A stretch of 64,000 bases of DNA from Secundilactobacillus silagei JCM 19001. GTDB taxonomy: Bacteria; Bacillota; Bacilli; Lactobacillales; Lactobacillaceae. Both the position numbers and the translations under genes were made by a program. Below the pieces are notes generated by a model that was given only the letters and a program-made list of their open reading frames with translations, did no database searches and was not told the origin of the DNA. This document shows, in pieces, positions 41,617 to 48,427 of the stretch (positions within the stretch are counted from its first letter, which is position 1; the number at the start of each line of letters is the position of its first letter). The stretch covers positions 1 through 64,000 of the forward strand of contig NZ_BCMG01000007.1 in the NCBI RefSeq assembly GCF_002217945.1. The letters run 5' to 3'.

Positions 41617-42693
41617 CTAATCAGCCACTGTTAGATGTAAAAATGATGCAATTTCACTGCTTGGAATCGACTTGATCTTGGGTTGTCCGATGGCCGTCAG
41701 ATAAACTAGATTCAAGTGACCATGACGATTTTTCTTATCGTTTTTAACCTTGTCTAACACTTTGGGTGACGTTAATAAGTCATCCGTCACCGGTAAACCA
41801 ACAGCCGCAAGACGCTCGCGTAATTTTGCGGTAATGCCCTTCTCCGCCAAACCGGCGTTTTCAAACACCCGCATAATTGCCACGGTCCCGATGCTGACTG
41901 CTTCACCATGTCGCAGGCCACCATCAGCCAACGCTTCAACCGCGTGACCGATCGTATGACCAAAGTTCAATAACTGACGCGTGCCGCTTTCGGTTTCGTC
42001 AGCTATTACCACGGACGCCTTGTAATGAATCGAACGCGCGCTCAATTCAGGCGAATGGGTAATTAAATCTGCTGGACTGTTGATAGTCTCAATCAGTTGC
42101 CAGAATTCACCACCTTCCAATGCGGCGGTCTTCACGATCTCACCGTAGCCCTCAACCAGATCACGCTGTTTCATGGTTGCCAGTGTATCTGGATCAACAA
42201 TCACTAAATCTGGTTCATAGAAAGCACCAATAATATTTTTAATGTTATCCAGATCAACGGCGGTCTTGCCACCCACCGAACTGTCAACTTGCGCCAATAG
42301 TGAGGTTGGAATTTGGATAAACGCTAATCCGCGCATGTACGATGCGGCTAACAAACCGGCTAGATCCCCGGTCACACCGCCACCTAACGCAATCACGCTA
42401 TCATCGCGGTTGAAGGCATCGACAGCCATTTGTTGGGCTAGGTCCGCCAATGTCGTTAATGACTTTGACGCTTCACCAGCTGGAAAAACGTAGCGGTGCA
42501 CTTCAAACCCCGCTGATTCCAGCGATGTGCCAACTTGTTCTTGATACAAGGGTGCGACATTACTGTCTGAAACCAGCGCAATTTTTCGCGCTGACCACTG
42601 TTTGGCAACTAGTTCGCCAACCGATTTTAACAGGCCGCGCTCAATTAGAACATCGTATTTTGTCTCTGGTAACGTCACAGAAACAGTCGTCAT
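41617..42693 (-). CDS. aroB: 3-dehydroquinate synthase
   Basis: The 358-residue enzyme converts DAHP to 3-dehydroquinate, the second shikimate step, using NAD+ and a metal ion. GGGVTGDLAGLLAASYMRG (NAD-binding), PTSLLAQVDSSVGGKTAVDL and the metal ligands Glu in KTAALEG and His in NFGHTIGHAVE are visible. The ATG at 42693 follows the aroF stop codon by 1 nt, so translation is coupled; a longer in-frame start at 42756 would overlap aroF. It is the last gene of the operon. Confidence 0.95.
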   Translation of the reverse strand: MTTVSVTLPETKYDVLIERGLLKSVGELVAKQWSARKIALVSDSNVAPLYQEQVGTSLESAGFEVHRYVFPAGEASKSLTTLADLAQQMAVDAFNRDDSVIALGGGVTGDLAGLLAASYMRGLAFIQIPTSLLAQVDSSVGGKTAVDLDNIKNIIGAFYEPDLVIVDPDTLATMKQRDLVEGYGEIVKTAALEGGEFWQLIETINSPADLITHSPELSARSIHYKASVVIADETESGTRQLLNFGHTIGHAVEALADGGLRHGEAVSIGTVAIMRVFENAGLAEKGITAKLRERLAAVGLPVTDDLLTSPKVLDKVKNDKKNRHGHLNLVYLTAIGQPKIKSIPSSEIASFLHLTVAD

Positions 42694-42694
42694 T

Positions 42695-43714
42695 CTAGCG
42701 CCCCGCTTCCGCTTGTTCGACCGGCATGCCAGTCGATAACAATTCACGAATGGCAAATGCTTTGTCGGAGAGCTCTTTGAATTCGTTTGGCTTCAATGCT
42801 TGTGGGCCATCTGAGAAAGCGTGTTCTGGGTCATCGTGGATTTCAACAACTAAGCCAGAAGCACCGGCAGCAACACCAGCCAAAGCTAATGGTGTGACGA
42901 ATTCAGTGTGACCTGAAGCATGGCTAGGATCGATGATCACTGGGTAGTGGGTCAGCTTTTGTAATACTGGCACAACACCAACATCCATGGTATTTCGGGT
43001 GTATTTGTTATCGAAGGTCCGAATGCCCCGTTCAACGATCATAATGTTGTGGTTACCACCAGCAGCAATGTATTCTGAAGCGTTCAGCACATCGTCAACG
43101 GTGGCTGACATCCCACGCTTCAACATGACGGGAACATTAGTCTTCCCAACAGTTTTCAGCAAGGAGAAGTTTTGCATGTTCCGAGCGCCAATTTGGAAGA
43201 TGTCAGCGTACTTGGCAACCATCTTCACGTGCTCATCGTCCATGACTTCGGTCAGCATGTCCATGTGGTATTCATCAGCAGCCTTGCGCATGAACTTCAG
43301 ACCATCTTCACCTAACCCTTGGAATGAGTATGGTGAGGTTCGTGGCTTGAAGGCGCCGCCACGCAGGATCGTTGCACCATTGGCTTTAGCGACTGCCGCC
43401 ATCTTAGCAATGTGTTCTTCTGATTCAACGGAACATGGACCAGCCATCATGGTGAAGTTGTCGCCGCCAATGACACTGTGCTTAGTCCGGATAACAGTAT
43501 CTTCTGGGTGGAATTCACGAGAACCTTGAACCGCCTTTGGGACGTTAGTGATGATGTCCGTAGCTGCTGCTCGTTCGCTAGCTGATAAATCAGCCTCTTT
43601 GATGCCTTGCACGGCAACGCGGTTATTATGGACGAAGACTTCATGGGTGTTACCGAAGTGTTCCTGAAGTTCTGCAATAGTGTTTTGGTCGTTATTCTTT
43701 AATACAATAATCAT
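42695..43714 (-). CDS. aroF: 3-deoxy-7-phosphoheptulonate (DAHP) synthase, AroF/beta type
   Basis: The 339-residue enzyme is the first committed step of aromatic amino-acid synthesis (PEP plus erythrose 4-phosphate). The N-terminal 75 residues (IIVLKNNDQNTIAELQEHF) are the ferredoxin-like allosteric domain found in type I-beta enzymes of Thermotoga and Gram-positives. The barrel carries MAGPCSVES, LRGGAFKPRTSPYSFQG and IIDPSHASGH. The ATG at 43714 has GAGGA eight nt upstream; aroE ends 12 nt before it. Feedback inhibition through the N-terminal domain plus leader attenuation would give two layers of control. Confidence 0.95.
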   Translation of the reverse strand: MIIVLKNNDQNTIAELQEHFGNTHEVFVHNNRVAVQGIKEADLSASERAAATDIITNVPKAVQGSREFHPEDTVIRTKHSVIGGDNFTMMAGPCSVESEEHIAKMAAVAKANGATILRGGAFKPRTSPYSFQGLGEDGLKFMRKAADEYHMDMLTEVMDDEHVKMVAKYADIFQIGARNMQNFSLLKTVGKTNVPVMLKRGMSATVDDVLNASEYIAAGGNHNIMIVERGIRTFDNKYTRNTMDVGVVPVLQKLTHYPVIIDPSHASGHTEFVTPLALAGVAAGASGLVVEIHDDPEHAFSDGPQALKPNEFKELSDKAFAIRELLSTGMPVEQAEAGR

Positions 43715-43725
43715 AAATATCATCC

Positions 43726-44592
43726 TCACTTTTTGGTGTGTTCTAATTGTTGTTTGATCGTGTCTTTAACTTTGGCGATTGGCATCTGCTGGTTCGTCCA
43801 GCGGTAAAATGAACCCGCTGCTTGCTGAACTAACATGCCAAGGCCGTTCATTGTGTGGCAACCCTGCTGTTTTGCTTGGGCTAAAAATGGTGTTTCAAGT
43901 GGTGCGTAGATCGCATCCGCAACCAGCTGGCCTGCGTGAAGCCCCTGCATCACCCGTGGTGAAACTGGTGAATGCTTGTCACCCGCCATACCCAGGTTGG
44001 TGGTGTTGACGACCACGTCTGCTTGTGTCAGCACCGCAGCCATCTGAGCCTCATCTTCATAGGGCAACACGCGAATCTTATCCGACCAGCTCGTCAGCCG
44101 CTTTTGTAACGCATTAAACGTGCTGTTCTGCCGTTTGAATACCGTGACTTCCGCGCCGGCGTTGACCGTTGCTAGAATAATTGCCCGGCCAGCACCGCCA
44201 GCGCCTAATACCGCGACTTGCTTGTTCTGGACGGTGACGTGCTCATCTTGCAGCGCATGAAGGAAACCTTCACCATCCGTACTGTCGCCAATCAAATGAC
44301 CCTCATGGTTGATCACGGTATTGACCGCCCCCAGTTGTTTAGCCACCGGGGTTAGCTCATCAAGATAGGCAATGATCTGTTGCTTATAGGGCATCGAAAC
44401 GTTAATACCGCAAATCGGCAGCGCTCGCAGTGATTGAACAGCCGTTTTGAACTGTGACTGATCAACGTCAAAGGCGAGGTAAACGCTGTTGATGCCTAAT
44501 GCCTGAAAACTCGTGTTATGAATCAGCGGTGACAAACTATGCCGCGCTGGTTTGGCAATAAAGCCATATAAACTTGTGTGTGCATCAACCAA
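43726..44592 (-). CDS. aroE: Shikimate dehydrogenase
   Basis: The 288-residue NADP-dependent enzyme reduces 3-dehydroshikimate to shikimate. It begins with YGFIAKPARHSLSPLIHN (substrate-binding serines) and NVSMPYKQ with the catalytic Lys. NTDG appears as DSTDGEG, and the nucleotide motif is GAGGAGRA. The TTG start follows AGGAGG at 9 nt. It is the first structural gene of aroE-aroF-aroB, placed directly after the attenuator terminator at 44624-44670. The order with dehydrogenase first is unusual but the set is functionally coherent. Confidence 0.93.
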   Translation of the reverse strand: MVDAHTSLYGFIAKPARHSLSPLIHNTSFQALGINSVYLAFDVDQSQFKTAVQSLRALPICGINVSMPYKQQIIAYLDELTPVAKQLGAVNTVINHEGHLIGDSTDGEGFLHALQDEHVTVQNKQVAVLGAGGAGRAIILATVNAGAEVTVFKRQNSTFNALQKRLTSWSDKIRVLPYEDEAQMAAVLTQADVVVNTTNLGMAGDKHSPVSPRVMQGLHAGQLVADAIYAPLETPFLAQAKQQGCHTMNGLGMLVQQAAGSFYRWTNQQMPIAKVKDTIKQQLEHTKK

Positions 44593-44619
44593 TTTGTCAC
44601 CTCCTAAAAATTCTGTTCA

Positions 44620-44670
44620 AAATAAAAACGTCTCGCGATGCTTTGCTTTCACAAAACACTGCGAGACGTT
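44620..44670 (-). terminator. Attenuator terminator of the aro operon
   Basis: On the minus strand AACGTCTCGC (44670-44661) pairs with GCGAGACGTT (44636-44627), followed by TTTTATTTT, 32 nt before aroE. Its loop contains CAGTGTTTTG (44661-44652), exactly complementary to CAAAACACTG (44722-44713) in the preceding hairpin, so the two structures exclude each other. Confidence 0.8.
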
Positions 44671-44706
44671 GAACGTCGATATTATAACAACGGAAGTTTA
44701 GTCCGT

Positions 44707-44741
44707 GTCACACAGTGTTTTGAAAAACTTAACTGTGTGAC
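44707..44741 (-). promoter_or_regulatory. Attenuator hairpin 2 of the aro leader
   Basis: GTCACACAGT (44741-44732) and ACTGTGTGAC (44716-44707) form a perfect 10-bp stem. Its 3' side overlaps the antiterminator strand CAAAACACTG. Its 5' side (CACACAG) can alternatively pair with CTGTG in the 3' arm of hairpin 1. Confidence 0.75.
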
Positions 44742-44761
44742 CGGCAATGATACCTGAAAAA

Positions 44762-44832
44762 CTATTGGCCGCACAGATTGCAGTGATGCGTGCCTGCAAC
44801 CTGTCCGGTGTAGACACTACATTGACCAATAG
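44762..44832 (-). promoter_or_regulatory. Attenuator hairpin 1 overlapping the Tyr-Tyr-Trp codons
   Basis: CTATTGG (44832-44826), which is part of the Tyr-Tyr-Trp codons, pairs with CCAATAG (44768-44762). It encloses a second stem of CCGGACAGGTTGCAG against CTGCAATCTGTGCGG with few mismatches. A ribosome stalled at these codons would occupy the 5' arm. Confidence 0.75.
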
Positions 44833-44882
44833 TAACTAAATCGATTTAATTGTCGGTTTAATGCTTTCATTTTCAGATTCAT
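44817..44882 (-). CDS. Aromatic leader peptide of the aro operon (21 codons)
   Basis: The short ORF encodes MNLKMKALNRQLNR, then F-S-Y-Y-W-S-M and stop. The ATG (44882-44880) has a perfect AAAGGAG (44898-44892) nine nt upstream and lies about 37 nt after the predicted transcript start. Four of its last seven residues are aromatic (Phe15, Tyr17, Tyr18, Trp19), covering all three end products of the shikimate pathway. The Tyr-Tyr-Trp codons form the 5' arm of the first leader hairpin. This is the layout of ribosome-mediated attenuation as in trp and phe leaders of Gram-negatives, rarely reported in lactobacilli, which mostly use T-boxes. Confidence 0.8.
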   Translation of the reverse strand: MNLKMKALNRQLNRFSYYWSM

Positions 44883-44925
44883 AGTTTAAAACTCCTTTGA
44901 AGTTGTGTTTGATTTGTTATGAATG

Positions 44926-44954
44926 ACTTTAAACTATTAGAATCAGTCTGTCAA
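44926..44954 (-). promoter_or_regulatory. Promoter of the aro operon
   Basis: On the minus strand perfect TTGACA (44954-44949), 17-nt spacer and TAAAGT (44931-44926). The predicted start near 44919 leaves a leader of about 330 nt before aroE that contains the leader peptide and the attenuator. Confidence 0.7.
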
Positions 44955-45271
44955 GTACTAATCTGTTTTTAATCTAATTTAACGTTTTAAAAACGTCGCA
45001 AACGGGCATCTTATCAGCCTTTCTTACCGAATAATTAATTTTAACTATTTTTGATGTATGGCATTCAGTGGATTAGTTAAGTCAAAAATGCCTTTATTTC
45101 GGTCTTTATAGAATAAAGTGCTCAATAGCTTCTAATATAACTACTGGTGAAGCTTGAAAACAATCGTCAACTTTTATTCTTACATTAAAGGACCGCCACC
45201 GAATTTTTACCATAAAGTGGGAACTTTTCTAAATGATTATGAGAATTACATTAGCTAAGTTACCTGCTAAC

Positions 45272-45300
45272 TTGACAAAAATTAATTTATTCGGTATTGT
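45272..45300 (+). promoter_or_regulatory. Promoter of the trp operon
   Basis: TTGACA (45272-45277), 17 nt, TATTGT (45295-45300). It directs the trpE T-box leader. Confidence 0.75.
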
Positions 45301-45306
45301 AAGTGC

Positions 45307-45765
45307 CAATTAAACACCGTCCATATAAACCGATGATGTGGAGATCAAGATTACCGTGCACGTCAAGAGAGTCGCCGAAGCTGAGAGTGCGATCGAACGC
45401 AGGTAGTTAAATGGACCACAGAGGGTTCTTCTGAAGAGTGTGAAAGCTGGCGGTTAGGGAGCGGAGTGTAAGACGAGTTCGACAAAAATCCCGGTTTTGG
45501 ATTTATGTCGAAATTGACTTACATGCAGCTCTCTGCCAGCTTGAACACGTTTCGGCTATGTAGCATTACACAGCCGTTCAGTACGAAGAAACGTACAGGC
45601 ATACGTCAGTTGTCGGAGATGTGAATACGCATCTCGTAAAGGGTGATGTGCGGGAGAAGTCCCGGCATCAAATTAAGGTGGCACCGCGGAATAAAAATTC
45701 CGTCCTTAACTTTTAGCGCTATTTTTCAGCGTTAATGTTATGGGCGGAATTTTTCTATTCTAAAG
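45307..45765 (+). ncRNA. Tryptophan T-box riboswitch 1 (trpE leader) with inserted palindrome
   Basis: Stem I begins with GATGTGGAGATC and closes at GGACCACAG, with the specifier triplet TGG (Trp) at 45412-45414 in TTAAATGGACC. The antiterminator core AAGGTGGCACCGCGG is at 45675-45689. The terminator pairs ATTCCGTCC with GGGCGGAATTTTT (ending near 45755). Uncharged tRNA-Trp should stabilise the antiterminator and allow trp expression. Between stem I and the conserved ACGTACAG..ATACGTCAG region it is about 133 nt longer than T-box 2, because a 111-nt palindrome (45438-45548) and a small extra hairpin are present. Confidence 0.95.
45438..45548. repeat. Dispersed palindrome family, copy C, inside the trpE T-box
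   Basis: GTGT, AAGCTGGC, GGAGC, GTAAG, TTCGACA and AAATCC on the left arm pair in order with GGATTT, GTCGAA, CTTAC, GCTC, GCCAGCTT and ACAC on the right. It is absent from the otherwise very similar T-box 2. It sits in the linker after stem I, so it should fold on its own and extend the leader without disturbing the specifier or antiterminator. Confidence 0.8.
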
Positions 45766-45777
45766 GAGATCTCATTC

Positions 45778-45858
45778 ATGACAAACTTCAATTTATTATC
45801 AACACGATGGCAAAACTCGTTAGTCGCAACACCTCAATCAACCGACACTAACGACTAA
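45778..45858 (+). CDS. Conserved 26-residue leader ORF before trpE
   Basis: It encodes MTNFNLLSTRWQNSLVATPQ followed by STDTND and stop, with AAAGGAG nine nt upstream. It lies after the T-box terminator, so it is made only when the operon is read through. A homologue precedes trpD (48337-48408), sharing NFN..TRWQ..L.AT.QSTDTN. It contains one Trp codon and ends 15 nt before trpE. It may couple or tune trpE translation. The high conservation between copies argues that it is translated, though both are part of a duplicated unit. Confidence 0.6.
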   Translation: MTNFNLLSTRWQNSLVATPQSTDTND

Positions 45859-45873
45859 ATTGGAGGAATCAAC

Positions 45874-47349
45874 ATGACATTAAATGAACTGCTCACCGCT
45901 GCCAAGGGTTATCCGGCAGCCCCCGTCACCTTAGACTTTCAGCTGCCTGACTTTGACGCTGTAACCATCTTCAATGCTTTGAAAGAAGCTAAGGAACCAG
46001 GCTTTTTATTAACAGGAAAGCCCAAGAAAACTGAGGATGGCTACACGTTCATTGGTTTAGCACCCAGACAAACATTCACTTACCGTGATAACGTGCTGAC
46101 GACCACGACTGAAGGTGGCGAAACCACTACTAAAGAAACAGCATTGAAACCCATTTTGGAACAAGTTTTAACCCAGCATCAAACACCTCTCATTCCCGGA
46201 CTACCACCATTTACCGGTGGCCTGATCGGCTATTTCAGCTATGATTATGCCAAATATGCCACCACGGCACTCAAACAACAAGTTGCCGATCCAATGGGGC
46301 TGGATGACGCTGACCTGTTACTGGTTGACCGTGTGATTGCCTATAATCACCGCCAGCAAAAAGTCACCCTCAGCCAAATTATCCCAACTGATGAATTAGC
46401 TGCCCGTTACGACACCGTGATTGAAGATTTAAAACACCTTCAAAACCTCATTATCAACGCGCAACCCAAGCCATTACCACGGTTTGCGCTAACACAGCCA
46501 TTTCATTTTCAGTTCAGCCTCGCTGAGTTTACGAAACACGTCGCAGTGGCACAAAAACACATCGTGGACGGTGATATTTTCCAGCTGATTTTCTCCAATC
46601 CGCAACAGGCGGCCATGAGCGGCTCACTGCTGGGCGTGGCGCCGACGTTATTTAAAGATAGTCCTAGTCCCTACCAGTTCTACTTCCATCACCGGGACTT
46701 CGAAACGTTAGGGGCTTCACCAGAAACTTTGATCACTAAGCGCGGCAACACCCTCTTCACTTATCCACTGGCTGGCACCCGTCGCCGGGGCGCTACCAAA
46801 GAAGAAGACGACAAGTTCGCCCATGAACTCCAAACTTCTGAAAAGGAAAAATCCGAGCACAACATGCTGATCGATCTAGGTCGTAACGATCTGGGTGTTG
46901 TCAGTCAATTTGGCTCCGTTAAGGTCACCAAGACGCGTAATTTACTAAAATTTTCAAACGTGATGCATCTGGGTTCAACGGTCGAAAGCACCGCTGATCC
47001 AAAGGCTTCCGCTATGGATATCGTCAACGCCGTGCTCCCCGCCGGAACCCTTTCCGGAGCACCCAAGATCTCAGCCATGCAGATCATTTCCAAATTGGAA
47101 AACCGCAAACGCGGCGTCTACGGCGGCTGCCTAGGCTACCTCGACTTTAGTGGTGACCTGGACCTATGTATCGGCATCCGTCTCACCTACCGGAAGGGCA
47201 ACCAAATCGTCGTTCATTCTGGTGCTGGCATCGTCGCTGACAGTATTGCGAAGTACGAATATCAAGAATTTAACAACAAAGCCCGTTCAGTTGTGAACGC
47301 GATCAACACGGCAGACCAAGGAGGCGTCGCTCATGCTTTATCTAATTGA
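45874..47349 (+). CDS. trpE: Anthranilate synthase component I
   Basis: The 491-residue enzyme converts chorismate to anthranilate with ammonia from TrpG. The family motifs are all present: GGLIGYFSYDYAKY, FQLIFSNPQQ, SPETLI, LAGTRRRG, LIDLGRNDLG, PAGTLSGAPKISAM and YGGCLGYLDFSGDLDLCI. The N-terminal LLTGKPK segment corresponds to the tryptophan-binding region (LLES in many enzymes), here altered, so feedback sensitivity cannot be assumed. The ATG follows TTGGAGGAAT. Its end overlaps trpG by 17 nt, giving translational coupling. Confidence 0.95.
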   Translation: MTLNELLTAAKGYPAAPVTLDFQLPDFDAVTIFNALKEAKEPGFLLTGKPKKTEDGYTFIGLAPRQTFTYRDNVLTTTTEGGETTTKETALKPILEQVLTQHQTPLIPGLPPFTGGLIGYFSYDYAKYATTALKQQVADPMGLDDADLLLVDRVIAYNHRQQKVTLSQIIPTDELAARYDTVIEDLKHLQNLIINAQPKPLPRFALTQPFHFQFSLAEFTKHVAVAQKHIVDGDIFQLIFSNPQQAAMSGSLLGVAPTLFKDSPSPYQFYFHHRDFETLGASPETLITKRGNTLFTYPLAGTRRRGATKEEDDKFAHELQTSEKEKSEHNMLIDLGRNDLGVVSQFGSVKVTKTRNLLKFSNVMHLGSTVESTADPKASAMDIVNAVLPAGTLSGAPKISAMQIISKLENRKRGVYGGCLGYLDFSGDLDLCIGIRLTYRKGNQIVVHSGAGIVADSIAKYEYQEFNNKARSVVNAINTADQGGVAHALSN

Positions 47350-47941
47350 TAATTACGATAGTTTCACCTATAACCTGTACCAACTCATTGGCACTCTCAG
47401 CGAAGAACCCATCACCGTTGTGAAAAACGATGAACTGACAGCTGAAGAACTGCTGGCAAAACACCCGACCGGAATCATTCTCTCACCAGGCCCGGGCCGT
47501 CCAGAAAACGCCGGCAATATGATGGAAATCCTCAACGCCTTTATCGGCCGGGTACCGATCCTAGGTGTTTGCCTGGGTCACCAAGCAATTGGTGAAGCCT
47601 ATGGTGCCAAGGTTATTCACGCCCCTAAACTGATGCACGGCAAGCCTTCACAGATGACGCAGTTGGGACACGCGGCCATGTTTAACGACTGCCCCACCCA
47701 GTTTGAAGCAGCCCGATATCATTCACTGGTCATTGATCCAACCACCATGCCCACGAACTTAACTGTGACCGCAACCGCTGATGACGGCACGATTCAGGCC
47801 GTTGCCGATGAAGCCAACCAAGTATATGGCGTTCAGTTTCATCCGGAATCCATTATGACTGATGCCAAAGTTGGCGCTCAGATCATAAAAAATTATTTGG
47901 CTCAAATCCGCGTTGCAATGGCAATTGATAAGCTTGCATAA
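47333..47941 (+). CDS. trpG: Anthranilate synthase component II (glutamine amidotransferase)
   Basis: The 202-residue class I amidotransferase supplies ammonia to TrpE. The catalytic Cys is in ILGVCLGHQAIGE and the His-x-Glu pair in VQFHPESIMT; LSPGPGRPENAG forms the oxyanion region. The start overlaps trpE by 17 nt with GGAGG inside trpE. It is the last gene of the first transcription unit; a new promoter and T-box follow. Confidence 0.95.
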   Translation: MLYLIDNYDSFTYNLYQLIGTLSEEPITVVKNDELTAEELLAKHPTGIILSPGPGRPENAGNMMEILNAFIGRVPILGVCLGHQAIGEAYGAKVIHAPKLMHGKPSQMTQLGHAAMFNDCPTQFEAARYHSLVIDPTTMPTNLTVTATADDGTIQAVADEANQVYGVQFHPESIMTDAKVGAQIIKNYLAQIRVAMAIDKLA

Positions 47942-47962
47942 AATTAAATTTAGAAAAAAGTG

Positions 47963-47991
47963 TTGACATTATTTTCATAAAGTTTTAATCT
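47963..47991 (+). promoter_or_regulatory. Internal promoter before trpD
   Basis: TTGACA (47963-47968), 17 nt, TAATCT (47986-47991). The -10 is imperfect. It would start the second Trp T-box leader near 47998, so trpDCFBA can be transcribed independently of trpEG. Confidence 0.6.
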
Positions 47992-47997
47992 AATGTC

Positions 47998-48320
47998 AAT
48001 CAAACAAGTTCGCTCATACAAACCTATGATGTGGAGATCAAGATTATCGTGCACGTAAAGAGAGTCGCCGTAGCTGAGAATGCGACCGAACGCAGGTAGT
48101 TAAATGGACCACAGAGGGGCGCCCCGAAAGATTCCAAGTACGGGAGCACGTACAGACATACGTCAGTTGTCGGAGATGTGAATACGCATCTCGCAAAGGG
48201 TGATGTGCGAGGCTCTTGGTCTCGGCATCAAATTAAGGTGGCACCGCGGAATTAATATCCGTCCTTAATATAAACGCTAATTCTTTAGCGTCTATGTTAT
48301 GGGCGGATTTTTTCTATTCC
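47998..48320 (+). ncRNA. Tryptophan T-box riboswitch 2 (trpD leader)
   Basis: It has the same architecture as T-box 1, with stem I from GATGTGGAGATC, specifier TGG at 48105-48107, antiterminator AAGGTGGCACCGCGG at 48235-48249, and terminator ATCCGTCC against GGGCGGATTTTTT. The linker after stem I is short, with a GGGGCGCCCC hairpin in place of the palindrome of copy 1. The core is almost identical to T-box 1, so this is a duplication. Confidence 0.95.
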
Positions 48321-48336
48321 AAAGGAGATCTTAATC

Positions 48337-48408
48337 ATGAAAAACTTCAATCAAACACGATGGCAAAGCCTGTTAGCAGCAACATCTCAATCGACTGACA
48401 CTAACTAA
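48337..48408 (+). CDS. Conserved 23-residue leader ORF before trpD
   Basis: It encodes [18 protein letters not shown] followed by STDTN and stop, with AAAGGAG at 9 nt. It is a homologue of the ORF before trpE and also lies after the T-box terminator, 19 nt before trpD. Differences between the copies include an in-frame deletion of three codons, so the reading frame has been kept. Confidence 0.6.
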   Translation: MKNFNQTRWQSLLAATSQSTDTN

Positions 48409-48427
48409 CCTAATTGGAGGAATTACC

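Noticed and set aside
44681-44686. TATAAT on the minus strand inside the aro leader, a possible promoter after the leader peptide
   Set aside because: Its best -35 is poor and it would start RNA inside the terminator hairpin. The upstream TTGACA-17-TAAAGT explains the leader peptide and hairpins better, though a weak second promoter cannot be excluded.
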